From Lophius americanus (taxonomy: Eukaryota > Chordata > Actinopteri > Lophiiformes > Lophiidae): a DNA stretch of 64,000 nt. The first letter of the stretch is position 1. Each line of letters begins with the position of its first letter. The stretch covers positions 3,530,501 through 3,594,500 of the forward strand of contig JBBDHG010000061.1 in the NCBI GenBank assembly GCA_037951165.1, given 5' to 3'. Shown here piece by piece: positions 1 through 12,071 of this stretch. A model generated the notes under the pieces. It made no database searches. It was not told the origin of the DNA and saw only the letters and a list, made by a program, of their open reading frames with translations. Position numbers and translations under genes: made by a program.

Positions 1-235
1 ACCGTTGAAGTAGACGCATTTTTAGAAATATGGAAGTCCAAAACATGACCTTGGGAGTTGGAGTTGGAGACTTGCCCCTTCTTGGAGACTTGACATTTCT
101 TCTGGCGGTTTTGTGCAAAACTTAATTTCATATCCTAATTATTAAAAGGACTATGATATTTTTCAAACTTAATTGCAATTGTCAGAAGAAAAAGACTTTG
201 GCATGAATGACTAATATGTAGGACAGTACAGCACC

Positions 236-565
236 AGGCGGCACGGTGGTGCAGTGGTTAGCGCTTCTGCCTCACAGCAGGAAGGTAACGGGTACGAATC
301 AACGTCTGCTGGCTTTTCTGTGCAGAGTTTGCATGTTCTCCCTGTGCATGCGTTGGTTCCCCCCAGGAACTCCAGCCTCCTCCCACAGTCCAAAAACATG
401 TGATATAGGTAAATTTGTGACACTAAACTTTCCCATAGGTGTGGGAGTGAGTTCATGCGGTTGTATGTCTCTATGCGTCGGCCCTGTGATGAACTGGCCA
501 CTTGTCCAGGGTGTACCCCACCTCTTGCCAGATGTTTGCTGCGATAGGCAGCGATCTTTCTTTAC
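236..565 (+). mobile_element. tRNA-headed SINE-like teleost repeat
   Basis: It starts GGCGGCACGGTGGTGCAGTGG, with a Pol III A-box-like TGCAGTGGTTAGC and a decayed B-box (GGGTACGAATC). It continues with TTTGCATGTTCTCCCTGTG, CACAGTCCAAAAACATG and CCTGTCCAGGGTGTACCCC-like segments. I recognise this series, from memory, as a very common teleost interspersed repeat. The body fades after about 565. Two minus-orientation pieces of the same family are at 30925..31075 and 31527..31618. Confidence 0.8.
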
Positions 566-1149
566 ATGGCAGTCATTCATGCCAAAAAACATTGTTTTGC
601 CAGTGAATGGCAGTAATAAAGTAGAAATAAAGATCCTAATCCCTTAAATTAAGCTAATTTTAATAATGTATTAATACTATATTAATACTAAAGCCCAATT
701 AAGTTTGAACTTCACTCTCAGTCTACACTTCTATTTCAGCAAAGAAAGTGAATCAATAGGACTACTTTTATTTTTTAAGATCTATTTATTTCACCCAAAT
801 AAATGTACTTGTAATTCATCAGCAGAAAATGAAGACATATGTGTTCCAACTTAGGGAGTAAAATTAAAGATATACCTCCTTTAACCTAAATGTCAGCCTT
901 TTCACAAACCAAACTTTAACGTTTTTGGGATGCTTCCATCTTACTGGATGGAACGGGTGTTAGCTAGATGAGCTTGTTCGTTCATTAAGGTCAAACAGCC
1001 ACCATCATGATGGACGAGCTTGCTTTAAAGTAGCAACGCAGCCCAGAAGCTATTTGTCACATGATGTGTTCAGAAGAATTGAGTGTTAAATATGGTCTTA
1101 ATGGTGTTAAGGGTGTAGTTGCTTCATGCTTCTGTGGATACAGCTGCCT
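566..1149. other. intergenic, nothing recognised
   Basis: AT-rich DNA with a short ATTAATACTA duplication near 669-692. No gene or repeat is recognised. Confidence 0.7.
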
Positions 1150-1965
1150 GACTATGGAACTATTTTCTCAGATTAATTGGACTACAACGTGGCTTCCCCC
1201 TTACAGATTTGTTAGTTCCAATAAAATGAAGGAAGTAATATTTATCCTACCAACAAATCAATCTCAAAATTCTCCAACATTGATAAAAAATGTGGATTCT
1301 GTAAAAATGAGGAGGAGACAATTATACATTTATTCTATCAATGTGAGCCCTCTTCAAAATTCTGTGAAAAAGTTGGAATTGATATTGTCTCTAACAGTAA
1401 ATACACAATATGTTAGAAGCCAAAGACAGATTCTGATATTATTTACAGAAAATTCCAAGATCAAAAAAATTGTCAATCTCATAATTCTAATAAGAAAAAC
1501 TATTATTCAGTATTATTCCACGACCAGGACCCGGTTACGCGGAGAGTAACGTAACGTAACGTAACGTAACGTAACGTAACATAACATAACGTTTCATTGA
1601 GCCAAATTTATAGAGTCTAGCGTTTGAGTTATGTTAGTCTGAATTTATGGTATACTTCAACAATGTAAAAAAGTTTGAAAACCAAAAATGCATCCATAAA
1701 CTGATTCTTTGGAGAAATATAATCCTTTGTACTTTTTTCTTTTCTTTCCTCTTTGGATAGTTTTAATTTTATGACCAGTTATTTATTTGATTTGTTTAAA
1801 CCTTTTCTAGAATTTGTACTATTGTATCAGTGCAGGATTGTGTAATATGTTGGTATGCCAAATGTATGCACTGTTAAAAAAAAAACCTGTTATTGATGCC
1901 CATACTATTATTCTGTTATGTCCTGTTAGTCACATACAAATAAAGTATTATGAAAAAAAAAAAAG
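1150..1965 (+). mobile_element. L1-type LINE, 3' end, broken
   Basis: A frame open at about 1222-1411 reads CGFCKNEEETIIHLFYQC (from 1291), the Cys/His zinc-knuckle (zf-RVT-like) pattern found at the C-terminus of L1-clade reverse transcriptase ORF2 proteins. Stops and frameshifts on both sides show it is dead. Downstream there is a GTAAC expansion, then 3' UTR-like sequence ending AATAAAGTATTATG and a poly(A) run at about 1953-1964. Only the last part of the element is present, as is usual for 5'-truncated LINE insertions. Confidence 0.7.
1546..1590 (+). repeat. (GTAAC)n microsatellite
   Basis: About nine units of a 5-bp repeat, the last ones altered to ATAAC. It lies between the coding relic and the 3' tail of the L1-type fragment. 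Confidence 0.95.
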
Positions 1966-4249
1966 AAATTCAAAAAAGAGCATGAAACAAAAAAAGGTAA
2001 GATCATTCACTGCAGCCGCCCGGCCTCCTACAATAACAAACAATGACGCTGGTGATCAGATTGGGGAGTCTGTTATCTTGCGGTTATATAATAGATTTGC
2101 AGCACAGAGGTTTTAGCAATTATTTAACAAATTTCATTATATGTAACTCATAAAATAATCCATAGAACTGGACCTCATTGACCTTTACGGTGGGTACCAC
2201 CATGATCACAACATGGAAAGATGCAGTAACAGAACTTATAGAGGGAATGAAAATGAAAGATGAACATCAATTATGTCTGACCCATGGGTGACGTAGTGGC
2301 TACTCGTCACAATGCAAAGTGGGAAATAGTCAAGTAGGGATGTCCATGCTGCTAAATCTCTGGTTACGAAAGTAGCTAGACAAGATTCAAAAAGTTCAAT
2401 TAAGATTTAATAACCAGGCAACAGCAGAAGGCCGCTATGGTCTGCAAAGGTACAAGTATGACTGACAGGCCAAAGGTCATAATTACAGTACTGATTCAAA
2501 TCTTAAAACTCCTTCCCTGATAATATACACAAGATTCCAACGAATATGGAAACATCAATGAATCAAAACTTATTGCATTTAATAGATCTTTGATGCTCTT
2601 TCTCTATTCTTTATTTACTTCTTTGAACACTATGAAAATATTTCACAAAAATTAAAACAACTCCCGACAACAAGACTGATATCTACGGTACCATTTTAGT
2701 ACACATTAGTCTTGGTGGCTGTGAATGTGCATCCATGTATGCATTGCAAATGCTGAATGTTGGCTTTGCATGCAGTGTGCAGAAGACTAATGCAGCTGCA
2801 GGGCTTTCACAGTAGGAAGTGTTGCCATGGTGAGCTGGACTGTGAGGGCCAGACTATTTTTTTCATTCCATGTGTTCATTGCATCTGGTTTAGTATTTAA
2901 CTGCACTGATGTGCAGAAAAGAAACGTAATAAAAATTCAACCGGAATAAGAAGAAAACTTAATAAATTCAGATCACAAATTCACACAAAGTAAGTCAATG
3001 GCTCCCATAACTTAGCTCACTGTCCTCTCCTCAGACACAGCAGCCGACAGCAATATGACGTCCTCAGCGATTATGTAGAGACAAAGAGTCACAGAGATTG
3101 TATGTGTATGATGTGTCTGTTATGGTTATCCATGTGTGACGTGCTAGTCATAGAGCAAGTCAAAGAAGGCTGTGCTGAACAAGTATGTGAAAATAGGCCT
3201 ATTGGCGTTCTTGCAAAGTGTTAGGGACCATTCAGATCTCTTGTCTGTATACTATGTAACTTGAAACAGTGGCCTTCTAGCTCAGCTTAGCGCAACATAA
3301 TACAACAACCAGGCTAAATAGTTTCAAATTGGATTCCGGATTTGCTAGAGGGCAATTGTCAAGGCATCAAGATGAGGGTTAAAGGAGACCACTGGAGAAC
3401 CTTTTCATAAGATTTGTTGCCGCATTCTGTACCACTGGTGAAGAATCTAGGAATTTTTAGCTAAAACACGTGGAAAAGGAAACTTCCTCAAACCAATTTA
3501 AACACATTAACTCTGTTATGGCAGTTTTTCAGCTGGAGAAATAAACATGTTGTGGTCCTGAGGTGATTTTATGATGTGATATTAAAATACTCACGTTGAG
3601 AGGACTGAAGCAGTATTTGGATCCTACATTAGCATGTGCTTTAGTTATTTTTTTCAAATACATTTCAGTCACCAATTCTTTAAACAACATCTTTATTGTA
3701 GATGATACTCTTTCCCTTCTCTTTATGTTTGCATGCACTTTATTCCTGTATTTTAACTTAAATGTGTGTTTTGTACTTCTTAAATTTGGATTGAGTGAAG
3801 ATGTATGTGTATATGTAGGTGTATGTATGTATATGTATGTAAATATACGTACAAGTGCAATTGCATTATCACTTTGCATCAAATAACATCAAGAATGAAT
3901 ACATATTTATATACTTATGTTTAGTGGTTTGTTCAAATACCTGAGTATATAAAAGCTTCAACTTGAGAATTAACTCAGATAAGGGTCCTGTATGTTATTC
4001 ATTGTTAATATCAGCAGACTTCATGATACATTTTCGGAAAAATGATAAACCAACCAACATGCTTTTTTATGCAATGTAGCTTATTACTTAGCAATAGTAA
4101 ACTGATTAGCAGATCAAATCATCACTTAAACAGACCATCTTCTGAAACATGAAGTTGGCTCATCGTTCTCAGCAGTTGCACTGTATACCAAAATCAAAAG
4201 AAATTCCCAAAGAAATGAGGATGTACTAGATTGAAATTCATTGGGATGA
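1966..4249. other. intergenic, nothing recognised
   Basis: AT-rich sequence without recognisable genes. A short alternating purine/pyrimidine GTATGTATAT-type run lies at about 3800-3850. Both-strand open frames around 3529-3886 have simple-sequence composition and no protein features. Confidence 0.6.
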
Positions 4250-4830
4250 AGCTATTTCAATCAGGAAAGATAGAGAATGAAGAAAAGCTGAATGAATTAA
4301 ACGATCGGCCGATGACAAATTAAAGTCAGTCTCTTTGAAAGGTCTTTAGTGCTCGGACTCTTTGGGGGGATTGAAATCAATGTGTATCTTTTCTGAGATG
4401 CAGTTTGGAAAATTCCCCTTTTGGAGTCTGGATACGGGTGGTGGTGACTGATGTGTCTGCTGATCCTGATGAAAGATGAAAGTGATGCATTTGGGATGGG
4501 CAGGTGGAAGGCTAGTGAATCAGCAGTATGAAAGGACTAGAGGAATTATAAGAATCTTATTCAAAAACAAAGTTGCTGATAGTAATAGGCTAAGCATGCA
4601 GATGTGAAACAGTGATTGGAAAAGTGTGCGTGCCTGAATGAGCACAGACGATATCAATTGATGCCCCAGGCCGTCAAACAATGGATTGAGACTGAGCAAA
4701 TGTGAAAGGTGACGAATAGACAGTAAATGTGGCCAAGAGCATTGTCTTCCTGACTAAACTTTTGATAGATCTCCAGTTCGTGGGCTCAGTGACTCTACAG
4801 ATCCACACAGTATCAACAAAAAGAGAAAAC
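4250..4830 (+). repeat. dispersed repeat, family B, copy 1
   Basis: It aligns by eye with 37800..38210 in the same orientation. Shared landmarks in order: ATTTCAATCAG, CTCTTTGGGG / CTCTTCGGGG, GGAGTCTGGATACGGGTGGTGG / GGAGAATAGATACTGGTGGTGG (first 20 bases), a CTGATGAA..GATGA..TGATGCAT segment, GATATCAATTGATGCCCCAGG / GATATCAGTTAATGCCCTAGG, and TAGATCTC near the end. I do not recognise the family, and no intact coding frame is visible. The Tc1 relic begins about 60 bp further on. Confidence 0.6.
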
Positions 4831-4884
4831 TTGAAATCATTTTGTGCCGTTCTCTGAAGTGGCTAACCTTCCAAAAATTCCTCT

Positions 4885-5330
4885 AAGAGCACAGTAAATA
4901 CCCATTCAGGAAGTTACAAAAGATCGAAGGAAAACACCCGAGGAACTGCAGGCCTATCTCCCCTAAGTAAAGGTCAGTGATTATGACTCCCCTATTCTGT
5001 CAATTAGACGGGGGTGAGACTAAAGTCACTGCTAATCCTGAAGAACATTAACGCTTATCTGCATTTTGTAACAACACACCTGGATGACCCTCAGTGATTC
5101 TGGGAGAATATTCTATAGACGTGTTTGGAGGACAGGAGTCCCGTTACATCTGGCATAAACCAAACACAGCATTCCAGAAAAAGAACATCAAACATGGATG
5201 TGGCAGTTTAAAGTTGTTGGGATGCTTTGCTGCTTCAGGGTCAGGTTGACTTGAGGGAAGCATAAATTCTGCTCTCAACTACTAGCTTCTGCAGGGAAAT
5301 ATCAGGTCAGCGGAAGATCTGAGACAGTTT
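4885..5330 (+). mobile_element. Tc1/mariner transposon relic
   Basis: Segments in order match, from memory, the middle of a teleost Tc1-like transposase gene: GCAGGCCTATCTCCCCTAAG, AAAGGTCAGTGATTATGACT, GGATGACCCTCAGTGATTCT, GGGAGAATATTCTATAGACG, GTTTGGAGGACAGGAGTCCC, TTCCAGAAAAAGAACATCAA and TGGGATGCTTTGCTGCTTCA. The last corresponds to the W-G-C-F-A-A-S region of the DDE domain. The frame is broken many times. The terminal inverted repeats and the rest of the transposase are not seen. Confidence 0.75.
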
Positions 5331-6769
5331 TGAGTTAGTTAGACACAAAAATTGAAGAAATCATGACTCTGATACTTTTGTTCAGCAACATAAGACATCA
5401 TAACACTGGACTGTTATGAGTGATGCACTCATCTTTAATCAATAATGTTGAAACTGTAAATGTGAGAGTTAATTACATTCCCAAAAAGTTGCTTAATTAT
5501 GGAATCATTATCTTTGCGTCCGCCGTCACATGTCCTCCGTGCTTAGACTAAAAGATATATAAAAGTGAACTCATGGATAGCGTTTTCTTGATGCTTAAAA
5601 GCATTCCGTTTCTTTTCACCTTAGTTTCTGGCGTATTAAACGTTTTAAGAAGCCTTAATAAGATTTTTTTCCCCTCAATTTGGTCAACAAGTACAGATAA
5701 CTTACAATGTTCGGATTATGAGATAATCTTGATGATCAAATGAATTGAGGCGCAACACAAAGAGTAATTTATTTTCTTTCCATTATTTAATTTATTGTAA
5801 CTTAATGAAATGATAAAGACATTTCCAAAAGGACAATTACTTTAAAACAAAATGATAAATGTTTTCAGTTTTCAGTAAGACAATGTTGTTGCTGTTTAAC
5901 ACATGCATTGAACATAATTACTTCTAATTTTCTGCATATCAATGTCAAACCTGCTTTATTGTTATATCTTTGTGCTGTTTATGAATGTTAGGACTTTCCA
6001 TAAGAAAATAGCATGAGACAAGTAAGTAGAACTGACATGAAAGTCTTTCGGGCTCAGGACCATTTATTTACAAGCTTTCTCTAAATTCACTCACAATGCA
6101 TGGCCTTTATCAACTGATGGATTTGGCTTATTTGTCCACACATAGTTCTAAACTGCACAGGGGATTGTCAGCAGTGCCAAATGGACTTTTTACCGTGAGT
6201 GTTATTAAGATTGATGTGGAGTGTGGAAATGATTGGCGATGTTACAAACAGAGTGTAAGAGGAGGTGGAGTTGCAGTGGCGGTGTAATGACCCTCACCTA
6301 TCCTTCCCCAGCCACTCAATCTGCATTCCTAGCAGGCGCCCTCGTGCTGTAGTCCAGCAGCAGGAGGGTTCGTTATATCAGTCCCTGAGTACTACTGAGG
6401 ACCCATGACAACCCTTTTGTCAGACTCACACATGGTAAGACACATTTTGTGAGCACTCAAACATGACGTTATCCTATTTCCAGATGAGATTTGGCCATTC
6501 TGGTGAGAATTCAGACCTTTCGTCATGCTCACTCACTTTGTAGATTCTTTACCCAGTCGTTGCCTGCAGAGGTTTGAGTCCCATACCTTAGCTTGACTAA
6601 GTGGTCAGGGAGTGGAAAATAACATCCATATAAGTTATTATTATTATTATAATTATTATTATTAAATGTTCCCTAACTGTGTTTAATAAAACTATTGACC
6701 CGACAGTTATTGTATGTTGATTTTAAATTAGTCATTGGGCATTATAACATTAAAGTAATTGAAAACATG
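5331..6769. other. intergenic, nothing recognised
   Basis: AT-rich. There is an imperfect (TTA)n of about 30 bp near 6636-6665. A 63-codon open frame at 6096-6287 shows no known protein. Confidence 0.6.
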
Positions 6770-8528
6770 TATAACTTTATCTCCAAAACAGTTGGTCCGA
6801 TTTAGTTCGGTGAATATGAATTGACAATGAATATGTGTTACTCTAATAGTTCATGTTTTACTCACTATGGAGTACTTTTTACGAAAAACACTTTTTGCAG
6901 ACACAACTTCCTAAACGTTGGGTAGATTTTTTTCAGATTTGGTGAATGTGAATCAAATCGCCCCGAAATCATAGACTTAGTGGACTTTTCGGGTTAAATC
7001 CCTGAAATGTAACCCAATCCACTTTATTACACAGGCAATCCCCCCTGATTGAGCCCCTTAAATGAAATGTGAAGTTAGGTCTGGAAAAATAGTGTTTTTG
7101 TGAAAAAAGCTCCCTTTGTGAGTAAAATATGAACTTCTAGAGTAGAAAATTATATATATATAAGATATGTCTCCTTAAGTTGGACAACAATTAGGAATTT
7201 ATGGTTGAGAAACTGTTTTATTTATAAAATTTTAAAAAGCCCTAGTGAGTGAAATGTGACCTATTAGAGTTTGGGCCGCTTCCCCCTTCCCTGCCCCTTC
7301 CTAAAAAGCAGTATTTCCTTAAATGCTCCCCCTAGTGAGTAAAATATTTACTGTTACAAGAAAACGTTAAAAGAAGTGTACAGGATGGATCTCCTCGACT
7401 AAATCAATATGCACCAAATTTGAACTCAGTGGGACCAATGGTCAGAGATATGGCGCCCCTTGTTGTAGGAAATATACAGACAAAATTTCCCTAAATCAAT
7501 CCAGTTTTCCTCGCACTCAGGTATGTTTGTAAAGAATTTGAAAATGATCCATGAAATAATATCCAGAGGTATTATTTTGGAAATCTCCCCGTAGTGAGTA
7601 AACTATGAACCTCTAGAGTGATGTATGATATATTCAAGATGGTTCTCGCTGAGTTGATTTATATGCACCAAATTTGGATTAAATTGGTGCATATGATTAA
7701 ATTGATAAATTATGGCCTGACAATTTTGGAGCTATAGCTCCCCCTAGTGTCAGAAATATACAAACAACCTGTCCTAAAATCACTCCAGTTTTTCCTCACA
7801 CTAAGTACTACTTGGGTATAAAATCTGAAATTAATCCATGGAACATTCTTTGAGTTATGATGATTCCGTTATATGCCCAAAAAGTCAGGGATATAATAAC
7901 ACGGACATAACTTCTAATTTAATTTGAGGACTTCAATAAGGGTGATTGCTTGTACAACGCAGGTGATAGCATAAAAGAGAATATCTTTATTGTCATTGTA
8001 AGTGGAACGAAATTAAGGTGCAATTCTTTCAAGGTGTAAATAAACAATAAATAATAAATCTGAAAAAGTCAATCTTGAAGGAAGTAAAAAAAACAACAGC
8101 CAAAACAATTATTCACATTCTACAGGTATTGCATTATTGTCTCTTATTGCACAGTGAATATATGCAAGAAAATGTTCAAGTTTTTGCTGTGTTTAGTGCA
8201 TTAATGGCTCTGGCATAATAACTGTTCTTTAGTCTGTTGGTCCGTCTTTGCAGTGTTCTGAAGTCTCTGCCCGAGGGCAGCAGTTCAAAAGAGAGGGTCT
8301 GGGCTGGGATGGATCCATGAGCATACTGTGTGCTTGCCTGAGACAACAGGAACTGTGCAGATCTTCCGGGGAGGGGAGAAAGCAGCTGATGATCTTTTGG
8401 GCCGTGGTGATGACCCTCTGGAGCACTTTCCTGTCTGCAGCTGTGCAGCTAGAGCACCGTACACAGATGCATATATACATCACAGACATACACTTGCTGT
8501 CGGGGACGACAGCATCGGTCTAGTATAA
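6770..8528. repeat. family A repeat, copy 1, split by a LINE
   Basis: An internally repetitive element. It begins with units in one orientation (GTTGGTCCGATTTAG at about 6790), then switches to the opposite orientation from about 7090. There, phrases such as TGCACCAAATTTG (7412, 7666) and TCCAGTTTTCCTC recur at roughly 250-285 bp. The end part GTGATTGCTTGTACAAC (about 7942) and the terminal GGGGACGACAGCAT (about 8500) also occur together in the copy at 20090-20886, but here they are separated by a LINE insertion (7982..8470). The segment 6835-6895 is an imperfect reverse complement of 7090-7148. The family name is unknown to me. Confidence 0.7.
7982..8470 (-). mobile_element. 5'-truncated LINE (Rex1/L2-type), 3' end
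   Basis: A minus-strand frame from about 8460 to 8229 contains DRKVLQRVITTAQKI, followed by LPSPEDLHSS and CCLRQAHSM and then DPSQP. This is the C-terminal part of the reverse transcriptase ORF of CR1/L2/Rex1-like LINEs, equivalent to DRKALQRVVKTAQ.. in common teleost elements (from memory). The 3' UTR follows and ends with AATAAAGATATTC near 7985. It interrupts a family A repeat. The frame is no longer intact. Confidence 0.7.
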
Positions 8529-8967
8529 TCGTACATGAAAGCCCCATTCATAATATATAACAAAAAAGAGCTGATATCACAGGATGCACAGTTTATTCTC
8601 AAGTATTACTATCACTATTGAAGAGGCCAGTTCAAAGGAATACAAAAAATGGTGGCACAAGAATCTTAAGCGAGAAAAAAACAATAATTTATTCAAAAAA
8701 TAACTTTTTAACCACAAACATTATATCACAAAGTGTTCTGAAGTCTGGCACTCAGGGAACAAGTTGTGACATCATGATGGTGTGTGTGGGGGATGGTATG
8801 TACAGCGTCGTAAAGCAGAAGTAAAAATCCAAATCAACGATTGGGGAGGATGGTGCCTTCTAAGCAGAGTTCTCTGGCTTCTTCTCACATAGATCAGGTG
8901 AGGTGTGCTTTCATACTAGGACCACCGGCCCAGGTTCTTCCTATAAATGTTGAGCTGAGCACACCCA
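8529..8967. other. intergenic, nothing recognised
   Basis: Unique-looking sequence after the family A end. A 68-codon open frame (8618-8824) has no recognisable features. Confidence 0.5.
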
Positions 8968-9002
8968 CTGGTATATGGAACACGCAGACACAAACAGCCA
9001 CA
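8968..9002 (+). repeat. short segment shared with 21279..21312
   Basis: ATATGGAACACGCAGACACA followed by AACAGCCA differs in one base from the same segment near 21280. Both lie about 400-450 bp beyond the end of a family A copy. The segment may belong to a longer decayed repeat. Confidence 0.6.
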
Positions 9003-11962
9003 CAGTAGGGTCGGGGACGTTACACTATGTATACGATGTATATTGGTCCCATATGTGAAAGCCATCCATTCATGACGCTGTGTGTCTGAATGAGAAGCTA
9101 TTAAAGCGTGAAAGAAATTAAACTGTAAGGTGAAGTCAGGTGCTTTCCCATGCTTAAGAGTAAACATGATTATCCATCCATCCAAGTTCAACTTTACTTG
9201 AGTAGGTGATGGCTGAAAGTTCTTCTTCACTGAGGAGACACCTAAGCTGTTAAAATAACAGAACAAAATGAAATATAATGACCATGCATAAGCATTTAAA
9301 TTTCTTTTACTATATTGAGAGACATTTTATGATAATTATGAAGGGCTCAAACTGACTGCTCTGATTCATTATTTGGCAGCTAGATCTGATTCTGCACATT
9401 TGTGAACACAAAAATCTACCTCTCACAACTCAGCAAACTTGAAGCACTGCCGAGAGGCCATTTCTGTAATTAACAACTGTCGCCTTAGTTTTCTCATAAC
9501 TATTCATGTTTGTTGTTGCTTTTCATGTCAGAAATGTGTTACACACTTTCACAAAACGTTTAATGCTTACAATCACACTCTAGTTATGCTGTTGATATGT
9601 TATTTCTGTGTGTAGAAAAGGTGACACGCGTTGAAGACGAGAGAGGCAACAGAAAAAATAGCCAAGATATGAAATAGGCATTGATTCAACATCATGAATC
9701 CCACTGGTAATTATCGCAGAAGAGATTTCATGCTTAAATGACCATGTAACAAAAAAGAAAGTTTTTCCCCTTAAAGTGACGGAAATGTTACACAACCTAC
9801 CGTAAGCAGCAAAGTAGTCATTGTGAGGTAAAGGTTCCTATTATAATTTACAGCTATTTGATAGGAGCCACTTTCAATTTTTTTTAGGATATTCAGGAAG
9901 TCATTTTGCTTCAGCTCAGTGGTTTGGTGAAGTCACTTGAAATAAAAATAAAAATTGATTCCGTTCCGCTGCATACATTTTGCTCTTTTTAAAACCAGAT
10001 GAGCAATAAGCTGGCGAGCTGAAAGCAGGTAAGGGTGTGTCAGTTTGTGTCTGTAGTCAGGACAGTCACTGCCGTCGCTCTCTCTGACGCGAAGTGCACG
10101 TCCTCTCCAGTCAACATTCAACCACACTCCAGACAATAGTTGCATACCCGACTCTGTGCTGGAGACAAGACCTGAACTTTAAAGTGAACTCTTACCTCTC
10201 CTCTTACTCAGAAATGGGTTCAGGTGAGGGCATCTGTGTCTATTTCCTCTGCCTCTACCTCACCGCAAACTCTTTCAAACCCTTGAAAAAAAACAAGCAG
10301 AGTTTTCCATGCAACATTTGTATTATTCGCATTTCTAAACGTGCGTACCTATACACACCAGGTCTCACTCCCGTAGCCTCAGAAACCAACTTCTTGGCGC
10401 ATCCATCTCTCCCATCCAGATATAGGTCACCTCTGCCTCGACTAAATGAAGCAGGTCTCAACGAACCCCCAATGGAAACACATCTGTATCAATATGTGAC
10501 GGGAGATGCCAAATGGTCTTATCAAGTTGGACATGGATGTGACATAGCATCATTATAACCCTTTTTACACAGAGATCCCTAAACAGCACCACAATAACAA
10601 TCCTTCTCTGTGTTGCCTTTGTTTGTTTACACTTAACAAAACAATGACCGAGCAATGCTGCTCCAGCCTGTGATTTTATGAAGGGAGCTGGGGCTCCTCA
10701 TGTCTCCTCGAGAGCCGTGATATTTAACAGCAGCGTCTGCATCCAGATTAATGTCTTATATATGTGTCAGGCAGAACTTTGCAAACATAGGATTAATGTG
10801 GTAAAAAAAAAAAAAGATATCTTGTAGAGCGTGAGAATATCCACAAGATACCACTGTCTCCCAAATACGAAGACATTTGTGGTTGATATCTGTTATACAT
10901 CCGGTTTATGATGGCATCAAAAACAACACACCTCCAACCTGCCAGTACACCTCTCATTCAGGTGTCTGGTTCACCCCCATTACTATCTCCACTGCTGTCA
11001 CAGACCCCCCATTATACCTTCACTAGACATATCCCAAACAACAAGTTGGAATGAAAGTGAAGCAGTCCATTGTTGAACAGGCTCTTCAAATGCCACAAGA
11101 TGTGCTAACAAAGTGTTTTTTTCTATTTATCATTGCAATTATTTATTTTTTGCATCGATACTGTATATGTGTAATTTAGTCACTTCTAAGAATATACTTT
11201 GTCTCTGATGGAATGCATTGTTGCAGTCTGATTGATTGAATCATGACTTGGCTAGTATTAAACATTGTCTCTCCATATTTTGGACTTTTAGTTGATGTCG
11301 TGTCTGTGTGTATATTGTACGCACACAGACACAAGACTGTTGTGTGTGAGGACAGACTGCAGCAAAAGCACTGTAGGGACTTTCACACACATCTCCTCCC
11401 TGCACTCCTGGGGGAGGATCCATTCCCTTCCAAACACACACCATCGCCTGAGGGGCAGAGTGACCGCTCAAGCACTGCTTGCCTGAACACCTGAGAACAC
11501 TCACAAACTAACAAACTCAGGCACGTTCATATAATGCAACATTCTAGCCCATTGATTAGTGGATTCTGAATACCAAATGGACTGACCACCTATTAATGAT
11601 TAGCTGCTAACCGAGCTGCACAACGCTGCAAGCCAAACAAAGTTGAATTAAGCTCAACGGCTGCACAAGATCACAATTCATTTTCTACTTACTTGTAGCA
11701 TACAACGTGTTCACTCAGAACCATTTGTCCATTATAAAATCGGACCATTGTTCCCTGCGGACAATATCTCTTTCTTGAACAGATTCAAAAGCGTCCACGG
11801 CTTTTTTGAACAGGATTCCACATCTGTTGTAAGAGCGCATGAACAAGCACTCTCTTAACCGCAAAGAGTTGCAGGCCTTTCGCTGACACCTCCCTCAGCT
11901 CTTTGACATGCTCCGCTTCATGTTATGAGAACATCACACATCCCGTCACTTCGCCACCTTCT
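9003..11962. other. intergenic, mostly nothing recognised
   Basis: No gene is supported. The open frame at 10094-10558 (154 codons) has no domain, signal peptide or conserved look. A segment at 10977-11070 resembles 35360-35440 (see findings). Confidence 0.55.
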
Positions 11963-11986
11963 CTGTGTCTGTGTGAGTGTGTGTGT

Positions 11987-12069
<83 letters not shown>

Positions 12070-12071
12070 CT
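11963..12071 (+). repeat. (GT)n microsatellite, about 105 bp
   Basis: Nearly pure GT dinucleotides with a few A and C interruptions, ending in GCGCGCGC. The end is Z-DNA-prone. Open frames across it (Cys-Val or His-Thr repeats) are simple-sequence artefacts. Confidence 0.97.

Noticed and set aside
280..300. A tRNA gene
   Set aside because: The A-box and B-box-like sequences belong to the tRNA-derived head of a SINE-like repeat; no cloverleaf can be formed.
10094..10558. 154-codon open frame on the + strand
   Set aside because: No recognisable features and overlapping frames on the other strand; no support for a gene.
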